Positions 45,158 through 56,514 are shown, counted from the first letter of the stretch. The stretch is 64,000 bases of DNA from Macrococcus hajekii (GCF_004359505.1 NZ_SCWE01000001.1:744001-808000), one strand, 5' to 3'. Notes: generated by a model not told the origin, from the letters alone. Made by a program: numbers and translations.

Positions 45158-45521
45158 CTTTTTGCACGACCTTTACGTTATCATTTTTCAAGCTCAGGCC
45201 ATAACCTTGGGCTTTACTATAGATACGTTCGTAAGATGATTGCTTCATTGCCTCAGATTTTAATTCGCCATTGACACCTTGCTGGTGAATAATTTCAGAT
45301 TGTGTTGTTGCAATTTTGCTATTCATATCATACGCATCATACTTTAAAGATAGCATATAACTGCTCACCAGTGCAATTAATGCTATGAGAACCAGATAGA
45401 CCAGTTTTTCAAGTTTCGTTAATGAAACAACATGGGTTTTCGTCTGAACTTTTGTCCTGGTTGTTGCTCGTGTTTCATAGGGTGTGTCAAAAACATTTCT
45501 ATTTACATATTCAGCTGCCAT
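45144..45521 (-). CDS. ftsL: Cell-division protein FtsL
   Basis: Small bitopic divisome protein of 125 residues. A soluble N-terminus (about 1-35) is followed by one transmembrane helix LVYLVLIALIALVSSYML (about 39-56). The extracytoplasmic part is coiled-coil-like (MNSKIATTQSEIIHQQGVN). FtsL is poorly conserved. The call rests on size, topology and position between rsmH and pbp1. AGAGGTG precedes the ATG. Confidence 0.92.
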   Translation of the reverse strand: MAAEYVNRNVFDTPYETRATTRTKVQTKTHVVSLTKLEKLVYLVLIALIALVSSYMLSLKYDAYDMNSKIATTQSEIIHQQGVNGELKSEAMKQSSYERIYSKAQGYGLSLKNDNVKVVQKDGSN

Positions 45522-45532
45522 GTTGTCACCTC

Positions 45533-46468
45533 TTATTTTAATACTTCTACTACTCTGAGTTTGGCGCTGCGTGCCCTGTTATTGGTAGACAGCTCTTCTG
45601 CTGAGGATTCAACCGGTTTGCGATTGACGCGTCTGAGTTTCGGTTGATAGCCGTCAGGTATCACTGGCAGCCCTCTAGGGATATCAGGACCTTTTTCGTA
45701 TTCACGGAAAATCTGTTTGCAGATGCGATCCTCCAGGGAATGGAAAGTGATGACAGAAATTCTGCCGCCTTGTTTAACGGAATCAATAGCTTGTTCAATT
45801 GATGTCTCAAAAGCGCCAAGTTCATCATTAACCGCTATTCTGATCGCCTGAAAAACACGCTTCGCAGGATGTCCGCCTTTACGTCGTGCGGGTGCGGGAA
45901 TACTCTCTTTAATGATTTCTACTAACTGTACTGTTGTCTCAATAGGTGCTGTTTCTCTTGCTTTTTCAATGTTTCTTGCTATCTGTTTAGAAAATTTCTC
46001 TTCACCATAACGATAAAAAATAGAAACCAGCTTCTCATAAGTCCATGTATTGACGACTTCATACGCGGAAAGCGCCTGAGTGCGGTCCATACGCATATCC
46101 AGTCGTGCTTCCTGATGATAACTGAATCCACGTTCTGCATCATCAAGCTGCGGGCTCGATACACCCAGATCATAGAGAATACCATCTACTTTATCGATAT
46201 TCAGTTCATCGAGAACTTGACGGAGATGACGAAAATTATTTTTGACGAGCGTCACTTTATGTAGATGATCCTTAAGAATGTCCTGTGCATTGTGCAGAGC
46301 AGTATCGTCCTGATCGATGGCAATCAGTCTGCCAGCGTCCGACAGCTGACTTGCAAGATAGAGACTATGACCAGCACCACCTAACGTACAATCGACATAA
46401 ATACCATCTTCTTTAATATCCAGCATATCGACTGTTTCTTTCAGTAATACGGTGATGTGATGGAACAT
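45533..46468 (-). CDS. rsmH: 16S rRNA (cytosine1402-N4)-methyltransferase
   Basis: Methylates C1402 in the ribosomal P site. The 311 residues are the usual length. The [11 protein letters not shown] start and the SAM motif [10 protein letters not shown] (26-35) are clear. [21 protein letters not shown] follows, and [18 protein letters not shown] is near 230. It is the second gene of the cluster, 10 bp after mraZ, with AGGAGG. Confidence 0.97.
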   Translation of the reverse strand: MFHHITVLLKETVDMLDIKEDGIYVDCTLGGAGHSLYLASQLSDAGRLIAIDQDDTALHNAQDILKDHLHKVTLVKNNFRHLRQVLDELNIDKVDGILYDLGVSSPQLDDAERGFSYHQEARLDMRMDRTQALSAYEVVNTWTYEKLVSIFYRYGEEKFSKQIARNIEKARETAPIETTVQLVEIIKESIPAPARRKGGHPAKRVFQAIRIAVNDELGAFETSIEQAIDSVKQGGRISVITFHSLEDRICKQIFREYEKGPDIPRGLPVIPDGYQPKLRRVNRKPVESSAEELSTNNRARSAKLRVVEVLK

Positions 46469-46478
46469 ATTCTACCTC

Positions 46479-46910
46479 CTAAAAATCAATTTCAATCAAA
46501 TCTTCTGCAATTTCTGCATAATGAGGCTCGGTATCATCATAGAATATCTGCCATTCTGTCTTATCCCATATTTCAATACGGGAAGATACGCCGACAATGA
46601 CACATTCTTTTGATAGTTTCGCATATTCTCTCAAGTTAGCCGGGATGTTCATGCGCCCCTGCTTGTCCAGTTCAACTTCAACTGCACCTGAAAAGAATAG
46701 CCTCATAAATTTACGTGCATCTTTTTTAGTGATGGGGAGAGCTTTTAATTTCTGTTCGATCGCCTGCCATTCAGCCATTGTATAGCCAAATAAACAGCGG
46801 TCAAGACCACGGGTAATCACGAAATGTTCTGATAATTCTTCACGAAATTTAGCTGGAACGATTAAACGTCCCTTAACGTCCATCTGGTGTTCATATTCTC
46901 CCATGAACAT
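46479..46910 (-). CDS. mraZ: MraZ transcriptional regulator
   Basis: Represses the division/cell-wall cluster by binding repeats in its own promoter. The start at 46910 ([15 protein letters not shown]) follows AAGG with 8 bp spacing and gives 143 residues, the length I recall in S. aureus. Two SpoVT/AbrB-like halves each carry a D-x(2)-GR motif: [13 protein letters not shown] (11-23) and [13 protein letters not shown] (about 89-101). Upstream GTGG repeats probably form its operator. Confidence 0.95.
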   Translation of the reverse strand: MFMGEYEHQMDVKGRLIVPAKFREELSEHFVITRGLDRCLFGYTMAEWQAIEQKLKALPITKKDARKFMRLFFSGAVEVELDKQGRMNIPANLREYAKLSKECVIVGVSSRIEIWDKTEWQIFYDDTEPHYAEIAEDLIEIDF

Positions 46911-46928
46911 TGTCATCACCTTGCCTTA

Positions 46929-46963
46929 CCACTAATTTACCACACACCCCCACATTTCACCAC
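46929..46963 (-). promoter_or_regulatory. Four phased GTGG boxes, probable MraZ operator
   Basis: On the minus strand GTGG occurs at 46960-46963, 46950-46953, 46940-46943 and 46929-46932, with periods of 10, 10 and 11 bp, so all face the same side of the helix. They lie 19-53 bp before the mraZ start. Arrays of short G-rich repeats with 10 bp period are the known type of MraZ binding site. Confidence 0.75.
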
Positions 46964-47004
46964 AATTTATATAAAAAATCCCACAACTTATTTAAAATAA
47001 AAAA

Positions 47005-47038
47005 ATAAACCATTTTACATATAAGTAAAATGGTTTAT
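47005..47038 (-). terminator. Terminator after bshC
   Basis: Perfect 14 bp hairpin ATAAACCATTTTAC / GTAAAATGGTTTAT with a 6-base loop, followed on the minus strand by a T-run. It insulates mraZ from bshC. Confidence 0.88.
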
Positions 47039-47047
47039 ACAGAAAGA

Positions 47048-48622
47048 CTAAATTTCAATAATCCGGTGCTCCAGTGAATAGGTGATGCTTTCAATAACAT
47101 CGTCAAATAGCGACATTGAATAATTATTCAGCATCACAAGTGGATGCCACGTTCGTTCCTGCAGTCCGCCTCTTGGATGAAGGAACGCTTCGATTTCATT
47201 GAAGTGATTCAATACTGTGCGATTACGTTGATGCAGTTCTTTATTATAAGCTTTATTGAAGTAATCTACTTGCTTTAGATGATGCTTCAAGTTAGATTCA
47301 ATCATTCGTTTCACTTGTTCACTTTCAGCGAGCGTCATCATCTGCTGATATTGCTGCTGTAGTGATGCTGATGTTTTATCCAGCTCTGCAACGAGCGATT
47401 GATTGGTGTCCTGCTGCAGAAAATGATCCGTCTGATTGTCCAGACCTTCAGTCACTACCTCTGCAAGCGGCAGTTCGTAACGCTCAACTAACTTACTGAT
47501 GCGGTCGTCAATATAAGTCAGACGCATTCTAGGCAGAACAATCGGCATCTCCCGCTTGGCAGCCTTGAAGACAGTATGGAGCTCACCCCAATATCTGACT
47601 TCAGCAGGACCGCCGATAAAGGTTAACGTATTGAACATCAGCTCTTCCATCAGAGGACGCGTCACGACATTGTTGCTGAAGCGTTCCGGTGAGTTTTTGA
47701 TCAATGTTCGTATTTCTTCTTCAGAGTAACTGATACCGGACTTCCCTAAATGATAACGCCCCTCTTCATAATTGAGCAGCTGACGTTTCCCTTCTTCTGA
47801 TAGGAATAGATGGACATTGGTCGTCGTCTCAATAGAATAAGAATCCATTTCTTTCTGTCCTTGATGAAAGGCCTCATTAATTTCATAATGATGATCAAAC
47901 ATCCACAGCAAGGTCTCCTGTTCCAGTTTTCTCAGTGCAGGGTCCGCACTATCAATGAGAATAAGACCATAGTCCTTGAATAGTTCGTGAACCAGTGCTT
48001 TGAAATGAGCGGTCCAGTTCATCGGCAGCTGAATTAATTTTTCATAGATGACTTTTGTCCGTGCTGTTTCATGCAGACAACTGACAAACTGTTCAATCGT
48101 CGCTGTCATCTCATCTTCTGTCAACGAAAAATGCGAGACAGAATCTTCAGCTTCACGTTTAGTGGCTACTTTTAATTTCTGCATTCTATGCTTGTCATTA
48201 TCGTAGAGATAAGCATGATTGACTTCGCTGAAATCATGGTCTTCTCCGGCAATCCAGAATACAGGCACTATCGTCGAGCCAAGTGCGGCGCTCTGTTCTC
48301 TCGCATGGACGATAATTGAGATAATTTTATGTATAGTATAGAGCGGACTGATAAATAGACCCGCCTGCTGCCCTCCAATGACTACCTGTGCACCTGATGC
48401 CAGTGCTGACAAGTGGGTGCGCTGCAGCTCAGTAAGTTCAAGATCCCTCATGTAGTCACCTATCACTGCTGCTAGTTCAGAAGTATGCGGATGAGCAGGC
48501 TGCTGATGTCTTCTTCCATAGATCTCCTGCTCGTTCAGCTGATAATCGTAATTCTTAAAATCTCCTGCTATATATCGACCGAGAAATGACTGCCTGTCAT
48601 CTTTAACTGTTAGTATGTTCAT
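47048..48622 (-). CDS. bshC: Bacillithiol biosynthesis cysteine-adding enzyme
   Basis: Adds cysteine to GlcN-malate in the last step of bacillithiol synthesis, the low-molecular-weight thiol of many Firmicutes. The 524 residues are slightly shorter than the ~537 of S. aureus. Family features: VVIGGQQAGLFISPLYTIHKI (about 75-95), VPVFWIAGEDHDFSEVNHAYL (about 118-138) and FIGGPAEVRYWGEL (about 338-351). A long coiled-coil lies near 410-470. It has its own promoter and terminator; its place before mraZ matches Staphylococcus. Confidence 0.95.
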   Translation of the reverse strand: MNILTVKDDRQSFLGRYIAGDFKNYDYQLNEQEIYGRRHQQPAHPHTSELAAVIGDYMRDLELTELQRTHLSALASGAQVVIGGQQAGLFISPLYTIHKIISIIVHAREQSAALGSTIVPVFWIAGEDHDFSEVNHAYLYDNDKHRMQKLKVATKREAEDSVSHFSLTEDEMTATIEQFVSCLHETARTKVIYEKLIQLPMNWTAHFKALVHELFKDYGLILIDSADPALRKLEQETLLWMFDHHYEINEAFHQGQKEMDSYSIETTTNVHLFLSEEGKRQLLNYEEGRYHLGKSGISYSEEEIRTLIKNSPERFSNNVVTRPLMEELMFNTLTFIGGPAEVRYWGELHTVFKAAKREMPIVLPRMRLTYIDDRISKLVERYELPLAEVVTEGLDNQTDHFLQQDTNQSLVAELDKTSASLQQQYQQMMTLAESEQVKRMIESNLKHHLKQVDYFNKAYNKELHQRNRTVLNHFNEIEAFLHPRGGLQERTWHPLVMLNNYSMSLFDDVIESITYSLEHRIIEI

Positions 48623-48654
48623 GCATGAAACTCCTTCATGTTATTCTGTTCATC

Positions 48655-48683
48655 ATTATAAAGATTTACTCTATATAAAACAA
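48655..48683 (-). promoter_or_regulatory. Promoter of bshC
   Basis: Minus strand TTGTTT (48678-48683), 17 bp, TATAAT (48655-48660), 33 bp before the bshC ATG. Confidence 0.65.
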
Positions 48684-48708
48684 TGTAGTTGCTTGCTACA
48701 CAAAAAAA

Positions 48709-48737
48709 GCCCTTATTCCTATTTAAAGAAATAAGGG
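48709..48737 (-). terminator. Terminator after rpmF
   Basis: Minus strand CCCTTATT...AATAAGGG hairpin followed by a T7 run, just past the rpmF stop. Confidence 0.85.
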
Positions 48738-48743
48738 ACTTCA

Positions 48744-48917
48744 TTATTTAGAAACGACTTCTTTACCGTTATATGCGCCACATGATGGACATACGCGGTG
48801 AGATAATTTCATTTCTCCACAGCTTGAACATTCAACCATGCCTGGTACTGAAATTTTGAAATGCGTACGACGTTTTCTTTTTGCTGTTTTAGACGTTCTT
48901 CTTTTTGGTACTGCCAT
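48744..48917 (-). CDS. rpmF: 50S ribosomal protein L32
   Basis: 57-residue L32. The start is at 48917 ([19 protein letters not shown]), directly after GGAGGAGAAAATA; a longer upstream frame overlapping the DUF177 gene is not real. The zinc-ribbon cysteines are intact as [18 protein letters not shown], so this is the zinc-binding form. Co-transcribed with the DUF177 gene, the normal pairing. Confidence 0.97.
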   Translation of the reverse strand: MAVPKRRTSKTAKRKRRTHFKISVPGMVECSSCGEMKLSHRVCPSCGAYNGKEVVSK

Positions 48918-48948
48918 TATTTTCTCCTCCTCTACAAAAAACTGATAG

Positions 48949-49446
48949 CTAAAGCAGATCCTGCAATTTAGCAAGACGTGGATCAACAGCTGGCTCTTGC
49001 TGCAGCTGATCTTCGTCAACAACTTCCCAGCCTTTGCCCTTCGTAAGAGACATCTCAGTGTCTTCCTTAACGACACGGACCGGCTTTTCGAGTACGACTA
49101 ATTCCTCAACTACGGGCTTGAGATCAATCATGCCGTTTATGATTTCATGACGGTTAATATCCTCAGCATCCAACTGATAATCATTCATATCAAACACTTC
49201 AAGCGATTCAATATGGAAAGGGACTTCGACAGGTTCAAGTGTACGTGCACAGCTCATCACATAATGTCCTGTAATAACGATGTCCGCATAAACTTCTTTA
49301 GCCTTAGCCGATAATGTACCTCCGACATGAACGGGCGATAAGTCGATTAACTGAAGATTATTAATAAGATGAGAGAACTCAACATCAGTCTCAAAATTGA
49401 GTGGCGCATCCTGGTGTTTACGAAGTTGATTTATTGACCATTTCAT
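48949..49446 (-). CDS. ylbN: DUF177 / YceD family protein (YlbN)
   Basis: 165 residues. The start at 49446 ([15 protein letters not shown]) follows AGAGGTG. The family core [18 protein letters not shown] lies near 70-87, and the acidic C-terminus ends [11 protein letters not shown], as is usual. YceD proteins are linked to 23S rRNA stability or processing and are almost always beside rpmF. It diverges from tmcAL. Confidence 0.93.
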   Translation of the reverse strand: MKWSINQLRKHQDAPLNFETDVEFSHLINNLQLIDLSPVHVGGTLSAKAKEVYADIVITGHYVMSCARTLEPVEVPFHIESLEVFDMNDYQLDAEDINRHEIINGMIDLKPVVEELVVLEKPVRVVKEDTEMSLTKGKGWEVVDEDQLQQEPAVDPRLAKLQDLL

Positions 49447-49475
49447 AGGTTTCACCTCTTACAAACACAAAATTT

Positions 49476-49505
49476 ATTTTAACTTCAAACACTATACTTT
49501 GTCAA
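49476..49505 (-). promoter_or_regulatory. Promoter of ylbN-rpmF
   Basis: Minus strand TTGACA (49500-49505), 18 bp, TAAAAT (49476-49481). Confidence 0.75.
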
Positions 49506-49569
49506 GATTTTTTCTTAACAGTAAATTCTGCTACAATGTTCATTATAACGATAACGGGAGTGAATTACA

Positions 49570-51626
<2,057 letters not shown>

Positions 51627-51659
51627 TCTATTACACCTACTTAAAAAGGAGATTTAAAT

Positions 51660-52046
51660 ATGTCACAATCATTTATCAATCTTGGCCCCGGTTATAGCGA
51701 CTTTTTTGAATTTGAAGAACTCATCCATTACAATCACGAACGCATTCGCAGTGTTATCGCCCTGCATACCACTCTCGAAAAAGAACCGAAGACCAGCATA
51801 CTGGTCATTATGAAGCCGACTCGTCAAGGACATTTTCAAGGCATCTATGCTACCTTTGAAACACTTCCTTATCCCTATCCGACGAGTCATAAGCGTTTTG
51901 ATTTCATCAAATCATGGGCGGATGAGTACCAGCTGCCCTTCCTTGAATTTGAAGTCAAGGCGAAGCATTATTTCCATGAACAGGCGCTCTACTATAATTA
52001 CTTGACTGGTGTGCTCAGACTCCAGCGTCAATTACCGCCACTATAA
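51660..52046 (+). CDS. Conserved small protein of unknown function (DUF7147-like?)
   Basis: 128 residues with a clear AAGGAG-type site 8 bp before the ATG. No signal peptide or membrane segment is visible. It begins SQSFINLGPGYSDFFEFEEL and contains a conserved-looking VIMKPTRQGHFQGIYATFE segment (about 49-67). I recall a similar gene beside rsmD and ylbG in Staphylococcus; the family name is from memory and uncertain. It lies between divergent rsmD and convergent ylbG, overlapping the latter by 6 bp. Confidence 0.8.
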   Translation: MSQSFINLGPGYSDFFEFEELIHYNHERIRSVIALHTTLEKEPKTSILVIMKPTRQGHFQGIYATFETLPYPYPTSHKRFDFIKSWADEYQLPFLEFEVKAKHYFHEQALYYNYLTGVLRLQRQLPPL

Positions 52047-52277
52047 TGATTCATAATGACGTTCCAGTGTCTGGTAAGGAGATACTTGAACGTCAAGTAC
52101 ATATTTCAGTCGTGAAAGCTGTTCCAGCACTTCTTCCTGTCGCTCTGCATCAATATATATCGACAGCCATTTATCCTTACGGTTGAAGTAGACAATATGT
52201 CCATACTTCCTTAACTGTCTTTCATTTTTACTGCTTTTCATATGTATAATTAAATTCGTTCTAGGCGTTAATGTCAT
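52041..52277 (-). CDS. ylbG: YlbG, DUF2129 / UPF0298 family protein
   Basis: 78 residues. The core matches the YlbG family: KNERQLRKYGHIVYFNRKDKW (about 17-37), then YIDAERQEEVLEQLSRLKYVLDVQ. Function unknown. The ylbG-rsmD-coaD neighbourhood is the same as in Bacillus. GAGG precedes the ATG by 8 bp. Confidence 0.88.
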   Translation of the reverse strand: MTLTPRTNLIIHMKSSKNERQLRKYGHIVYFNRKDKWLSIYIDAERQEEVLEQLSRLKYVLDVQVSPYQTLERHYESL

Positions 52278-52365
52278 CGTAAAAACCTCATTATCTCAGT
52301 TTCTTTTATAGTATCATGATATTTGGTAAAATAAAATGTATCAAACACAATCAGGAGGACTGAAC

Positions 52366-53277
52366 ATGAATAGAACGGTTAGAACCGCTGCACTCGCTGC
52401 AGCAGCGTACGGAGCAAGTGTTGTCACTTCTAAAGCACTGGCTAATGGTGAAAAAAGAGCCGTTAAGCCTTATTTTATGGACCGCGCTCCTTATGTCTTT
52501 GCTCATCGCGGTGGTATGAAGCTCGCACCGGAAAGTACAATGGCAGCATTTAAAGAGGCAGCAGCTCTTGAAGTAGATGGCTTTGAAATCGATATCCGTG
52601 TCACTAAAGATGACCAGATTGTCGTCTTCCATGATGCCTACGTCGATCGTGTGTCAGAAGGGACAGGTCTCGTCAGAGAGTTGACACTTGCAGAACTGCG
52701 TGCGCTGGATTTCGGCTATCATTTCAAGGATATTAATGGTGACTATCCATTCCGCGGTGATAAAGACGCTAAAATAGTTACACTGCAAGAGTTAATCACA
52801 ACGTTCCCGGACATGCGCATTAATATCGATATTAAGGATAAACAGGATACACCTGCAGGCGATAAGGCGCCCCTGCTGTTACACCGTCTGATCAGCGACC
52901 TGCAGGCCGAGGAACGGGTACTTGTCACAAGTTTTCATGATCAGCAGACTAAACGATTTGCTGAATTAAATGACCGTGTGGCAACTGGTGCCGGTGTCGA
53001 TGAAGTCCGTAAAGCCTATACATTATTCATCAGTGGTTACGGACACCTTTACCAGCCAGCTGCTGACACATTCCAGATTCCTGTATCATTCCGTGGAATC
53101 CGACTGGACAGCACAAGATTTATCGGTTTCCTTCAAAGTCATAATCTTGCTGTAGGTTACTGGGTCATTAACAGCATCGATGAAATGGATGATCTGCTGC
53201 AAAAAGGCGCTCATACGATTGTAACAGATAGACCTGACCTGGCCTATCACCTGATTAAAGAGAAATACCGCAAGTAA
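52366..53277 (+). CDS. Glycerophosphodiester phosphodiesterase
   Basis: Hydrolyses glycerophosphodiesters to glycerol-3-phosphate and an alcohol. Start at 52366, 7 bp after AGGAGG; 303 residues. The catalytic residues of the GDPD barrel are visible: FAHRGG (His47), FEIDIRVTKDDQIVVFHD (Glu74, Asp76, His89), DINIDIKDKQD-like segment near 156. The N-terminus has an alanine-rich hydrophobic stretch (about 7-24) and ALANGEK, a possible signal peptide or weak anchor. It may feed on teichoic acid or phospholipid breakdown. Confidence 0.92.
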   Translation: MNRTVRTAALAAAAYGASVVTSKALANGEKRAVKPYFMDRAPYVFAHRGGMKLAPESTMAAFKEAAALEVDGFEIDIRVTKDDQIVVFHDAYVDRVSEGTGLVRELTLAELRALDFGYHFKDINGDYPFRGDKDAKIVTLQELITTFPDMRINIDIKDKQDTPAGDKAPLLLHRLISDLQAEERVLVTSFHDQQTKRFAELNDRVATGAGVDEVRKAYTLFISGYGHLYQPAADTFQIPVSFRGIRLDSTRFIGFLQSHNLAVGYWVINSIDEMDDLLQKGAHTIVTDRPDLAYHLIKEKYRK

Positions 53278-53278
53278 G

Positions 53279-53309
53279 AAAAGTCGTACAGATATTCTGT
53301 GCGACTTTT
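53279..53309 (+). terminator. Terminator after the glycerophosphodiesterase gene
   Basis: Hairpin AAAAGTCGTACAG / CTGTGCGACTTTT (one G-U pair, 5-base loop) directly at the stop. Confidence 0.85.
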
Positions 53310-53319
53310 CCATTATCAT

Positions 53320-53348
53320 TTGTAACTTTTTAACATTTAATTTAATAT
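53320..53348 (+). promoter_or_regulatory. Promoter of the C39-like gene and mprF
   Basis: TTGTAA (53320-53325), 17 bp, TAATAT (53343-53348), 21 bp before the ATG at 53370. Confidence 0.65.
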
Positions 53349-53369
53349 TAATAAACGAGGCGATTCATT

Positions 53370-53972
53370 ATGAAATTAATTCAGGTCAAAATACAGAGTC
53401 AATGGTTTCCGAAACCGATGATTATGGGCTGTGAAGGGGTGGCAGCAAGCATGCTTCTCAGTCAGGATATCAGCCCCACTCAATTGATGCACCACTGGCC
53501 AAAGCATGATTCCAATCCAGAGAAAGGATATGTCGGACGTCCAACTACTGTTAGCTGGAACAGTCATCAGACCATCTTTCCATCTGCTCTTGTGCCCTAC
53601 CTGAAACAGCTCGATGCAGCAGTCATTGACGGAACCGGTGCAAGTCTGGAAGAGCTGGAAACACTGCTGGATCACCATCAGCCTGTAATGGTCTATCATA
53701 CCCATCTCGGTTTCCCTGCTTTCAGAAGACGGTTTAAAACTTCTGATGGCATTAAACACTGGGTGAGCAACATACATATCACGCTGCTGATCGGTTACGA
53801 TGACCATCACTATTATTATATTGACCCTTTATGGATGAAAGTCGGTCCTCTCCTTCTGCCCGCATTATGGCCGAACAAAAGACAGATTATTAAAATGTCA
53901 AAAAAACGCTTCAGACATAGTTACGAGGCACCCGGAAAACGATGTATTTACAGAAAAGAAGGTGTACAATGA
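53370..53972 (+). CDS. C39-like papain-fold protein
   Basis: 200 residues resembling the peptidase C39_2 domain. A cysteine follows a Gly in MGCEGVAASMLL (Cys21). A His lies in SNIHITLLIGYD (His136) and an Asp in YYYIDPLW (Asp152), consistent with a Cys-His-Asp triad. No signal peptide is obvious, although such proteins are often exported. It ends with basic residues. Its stop overlaps the mprF start (ATGA), so the two are translationally coupled. The substrate is unknown, and a link to cationic peptide defence is only inferred from the neighbour. Confidence 0.8.
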   Translation: MKLIQVKIQSQWFPKPMIMGCEGVAASMLLSQDISPTQLMHHWPKHDSNPEKGYVGRPTTVSWNSHQTIFPSALVPYLKQLDAAVIDGTGASLEELETLLDHHQPVMVYHTHLGFPAFRRRFKTSDGIKHWVSNIHITLLIGYDDHHYYYIDPLWMKVGPLLLPALWPNKRQIIKMSKKRFRHSYEAPGKRCIYRKEGVQ

Positions 53973-56467
53973 ACTCCCGGTTTTTCCCTTACTTAAAAAC
54001 TCTCTTAATGGTGCTGTTTTTCAGCGCCGCAATGGTGATATTGTCACGTGAACTGGCACATGTCAACTACAAGGAAACCATCAAATTATTCCGTGCTATA
54101 CCGACGCTTAATTTCATTCTGTTAATACTGACGGGCTTATTAACAGTGCTGTCCTTGTCACTCTATGACTACGTCTTAACACGTCATCTAAATGTCAATA
54201 TCTCAATCAGACGTCTTATACCGACCAGCTTTATTACGAATGCACTGAATAACATTCTAGGTCTCGGTGGTTTATTCGGTGCAGGACTTCGCGTCTTCCA
54301 GTACCAGCCGCGCACAGACCCTAAGGAACCTTTGAAAAGAGGTATCAGTTTACTGCTGCTATCCACGATCAGTGGTCTGAGTGTCCTCTGTTATATCGCC
54401 TACAGTATCATCGATATTAAAGCCATCCCATACGGTAACTGGATTGTGCTGTTTGCCTGTATTTATGCACCGGCATTTCTTATTTTTTCTATAATGAAGC
54501 CTATCAAAAAGAATATGCGCTTTCTCGGTGTTAACTTTACTTTAGTCTCAATGGTGGACTGGCTGGCAGTTATTATACTGTTTTATTTTATTCTGCATGA
54601 ACTGAATATCTCTATTTCATTCACTGTCCTGGCTGGACTCTTTATCATTGCTTCACTATCAGGCATCGTCAGTATGGTTCCCGGCGGATTAGGGGCCTTT
54701 GACCTGGTGATGCTGACTGGTCTGCAGACAGTGGGCATCAGTGAGGAGAAAAGTCTGCTCGCCCTACTATTGTACCGGACCATCTATTATTTCTTTCCGC
54801 TTCTTGTCGCGCTCTTCATGGCGGTCTTTGAATACAGGGAGACAGCTAGGCACTATATTGAAGACAATAAGATTTTAAGTTCTGCTGCAATGACCGGCTC
54901 CTTTATCCGTTCTCTGCAAAAGGAATCGCCTTATCAGTTCTCTAGTATGATTGCAGCACTGCTGACCATCCTGACCAGCCTGGTCTATTATTTCAATCAC
55001 TTTTTAATCGTCTATGATGCTATAGCAGAAAAAAGTTATACTTATTATTCCGTTATCATTATTTTTCATGTGGCAGCCAGTCTTATTCTGCTTGTTAATT
55101 CCAATGGTGTCATGCATGGTACTAAACGAGCAACGATGCTCAGCATCCTGTCTACTTTCACTTTGCTGATCACAACGTTCCTCTCATACGGTACGATTAT
55201 TTCATATAGCTGGCTGACTACAATGCTCGTCATGCTGGTCTATCGCTACAGACGTGCGACCACCGTCAAAAGAAGTCTGACGCCGCTCAAATTATTAATC
55301 AGTACTGGCTTGATCATCACTTTACTGCTCGTCAATCACTGGGTGACAGTCGATATGCTTGAAATTTATCCGCATAAAGTTACCCATTTCGACCAGCAGC
55401 TGATTGGTCAGCTTATGTGGCTCGTACTGTTGATTTTCGTCGTGCTGAGTGGTGCTATCACTTATTATTATGCGCGGAAATATAACTCGATGATTAATCA
55501 GCCGATCAGTTATGAAGAGATTGATGACATTATCAGATCACATGGCGGGAGCTATGTCAGTCACCTGGCCTTTACAGGCGATAAGCAGTTCTTTCTGAAT
55601 GACGAGCGCGATGCATTTTTAATGTTCCATAAAACGAATAATGCCTGCATTGTTATGGGAGATCCCGTCGGTAATGATGAACATTTTGAGACATTGCTAA
55701 ATGACTTCTATGATAAAGCGTTCTTTGTCGGCAATGATATCATTTTTTATCAAGTACAATCCAAGCACCTGCCGCTATACCATCAGTTCGGCAACCATTT
55801 CTTTAAAATCGGTGAAGAAGCACTGATTCCGCTCGCAGATTTCACCATCAGTGGTAAAAAACAGCGTGCTTTCCGTGCTACCATGAACAAACTTGATAAA
55901 GAAGGTTATACATTCGATATCATCGATCCTCCGTATAGTGATGAACTGATTGAGTCGCTAAAAGAAGTCAGTGATAAATGGCTGGACGGCAAACAGGAAA
56001 TGCACTTTTCAGTTGGATCATTTACGCGTGACTATCTGGAACGCGCGCCTATCGCTGTACTGAGAGATAAAGATAATCATATTATTGCATTCAGCACTTT
56101 GATGCCGACGCATTATAACAGTACGCTGTCTGTCGATTTGATTCGCTGGCTGCCGGAACTTGATATTCCTGCTATGGACGCTCTGTACCTTAATATGCTG
56201 CTCTACTCTCAGTCACAAGGCTATACTTATTTCAATATGGGGATGGCGACCCTGTCCAATGTCGGTCATAATCGCTACGGCTATGCACGTGAACGTGTGG
56301 CAGGTCATGTTTTCACTCACTTCAACAACTTATATAGTTTCCAGGGACTCAGGAAGTATAAGCAGAAATTCAATCCGGAATGGACTGAACGCTACGTCGT
56401 ATATAGAACTTATACTTCATTGATCTGGAATTTAATTCGGATCGGTAAAACAATTAATCATAAGTAA
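53969..56467 (+). CDS. mprF: MprF, lysyl-phosphatidylglycerol synthase/flippase
   Basis: Transfers lysine from Lys-tRNA to phosphatidylglycerol and flips the product to the outer leaflet, lowering negative charge and giving resistance to cationic peptides and daptomycin-like drugs. Start at 53969 (MNSRFFPYLKTLL) after AAGGTG gives 832 residues, close to the ~840 of S. aureus. The first ~500 residues hold about 14 membrane helices, with the flippase-domain motif MVPGGLGAFDLVML near 240. The C-terminal ~310 residues form the soluble acyl-tRNA transferase fold (IVMGDPVGN; SVDLIRWLPE; FNMGMATLSNVG). Amino-acid specificity (Lys versus Ala) is inferred. Confidence 0.95.
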   Translation: MNSRFFPYLKTLLMVLFFSAAMVILSRELAHVNYKETIKLFRAIPTLNFILLILTGLLTVLSLSLYDYVLTRHLNVNISIRRLIPTSFITNALNNILGLGGLFGAGLRVFQYQPRTDPKEPLKRGISLLLLSTISGLSVLCYIAYSIIDIKAIPYGNWIVLFACIYAPAFLIFSIMKPIKKNMRFLGVNFTLVSMVDWLAVIILFYFILHELNISISFTVLAGLFIIASLSGIVSMVPGGLGAFDLVMLTGLQTVGISEEKSLLALLLYRTIYYFFPLLVALFMAVFEYRETARHYIEDNKILSSAAMTGSFIRSLQKESPYQFSSMIAALLTILTSLVYYFNHFLIVYDAIAEKSYTYYSVIIIFHVAASLILLVNSNGVMHGTKRATMLSILSTFTLLITTFLSYGTIISYSWLTTMLVMLVYRYRRATTVKRSLTPLKLLISTGLIITLLLVNHWVTVDMLEIYPHKVTHFDQQLIGQLMWLVLLIFVVLSGAITYYYARKYNSMINQPISYEEIDDIIRSHGGSYVSHLAFTGDKQFFLNDERDAFLMFHKTNNACIVMGDPVGNDEHFETLLNDFYDKAFFVGNDIIFYQVQSKHLPLYHQFGNHFFKIGEEALIPLADFTISGKKQRAFRATMNKLDKEGYTFDIIDPPYSDELIESLKEVSDKWLDGKQEMHFSVGSFTRDYLERAPIAVLRDKDNHIIAFSTLMPTHYNSTLSVDLIRWLPELDIPAMDALYLNMLLYSQSQGYTYFNMGMATLSNVGHNRYGYARERVAGHVFTHFNNLYSFQGLRKYKQKFNPEWTERYVVYRTYTSLIWNLIRIGKTINHK

Positions 56468-56471
56468 CAGA

Positions 56472-56503
56472 AGAAGGTAACCTCTGCATAAAGGTTACCT
56501 TCT
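56472..56503. terminator. Bidirectional terminator between mprF and the symporter
   Basis: Perfect 12 bp hairpin AGAAGGTAACCT / AGGTTACCTTCT, 8-base loop, T-run on the plus strand. The two genes converge here. The minus-strand tail is poor in T. Confidence 0.85.
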
Positions 56504-56514
56504 TTTTTTGGTGA

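Noticed and set aside
48918-49076. N-terminal extension of rpmF to 110 residues
   Set aside because: It overlaps the DUF177 gene. L32 begins [10 protein letters not shown] with its own strong Shine-Dalgarno at 48917.
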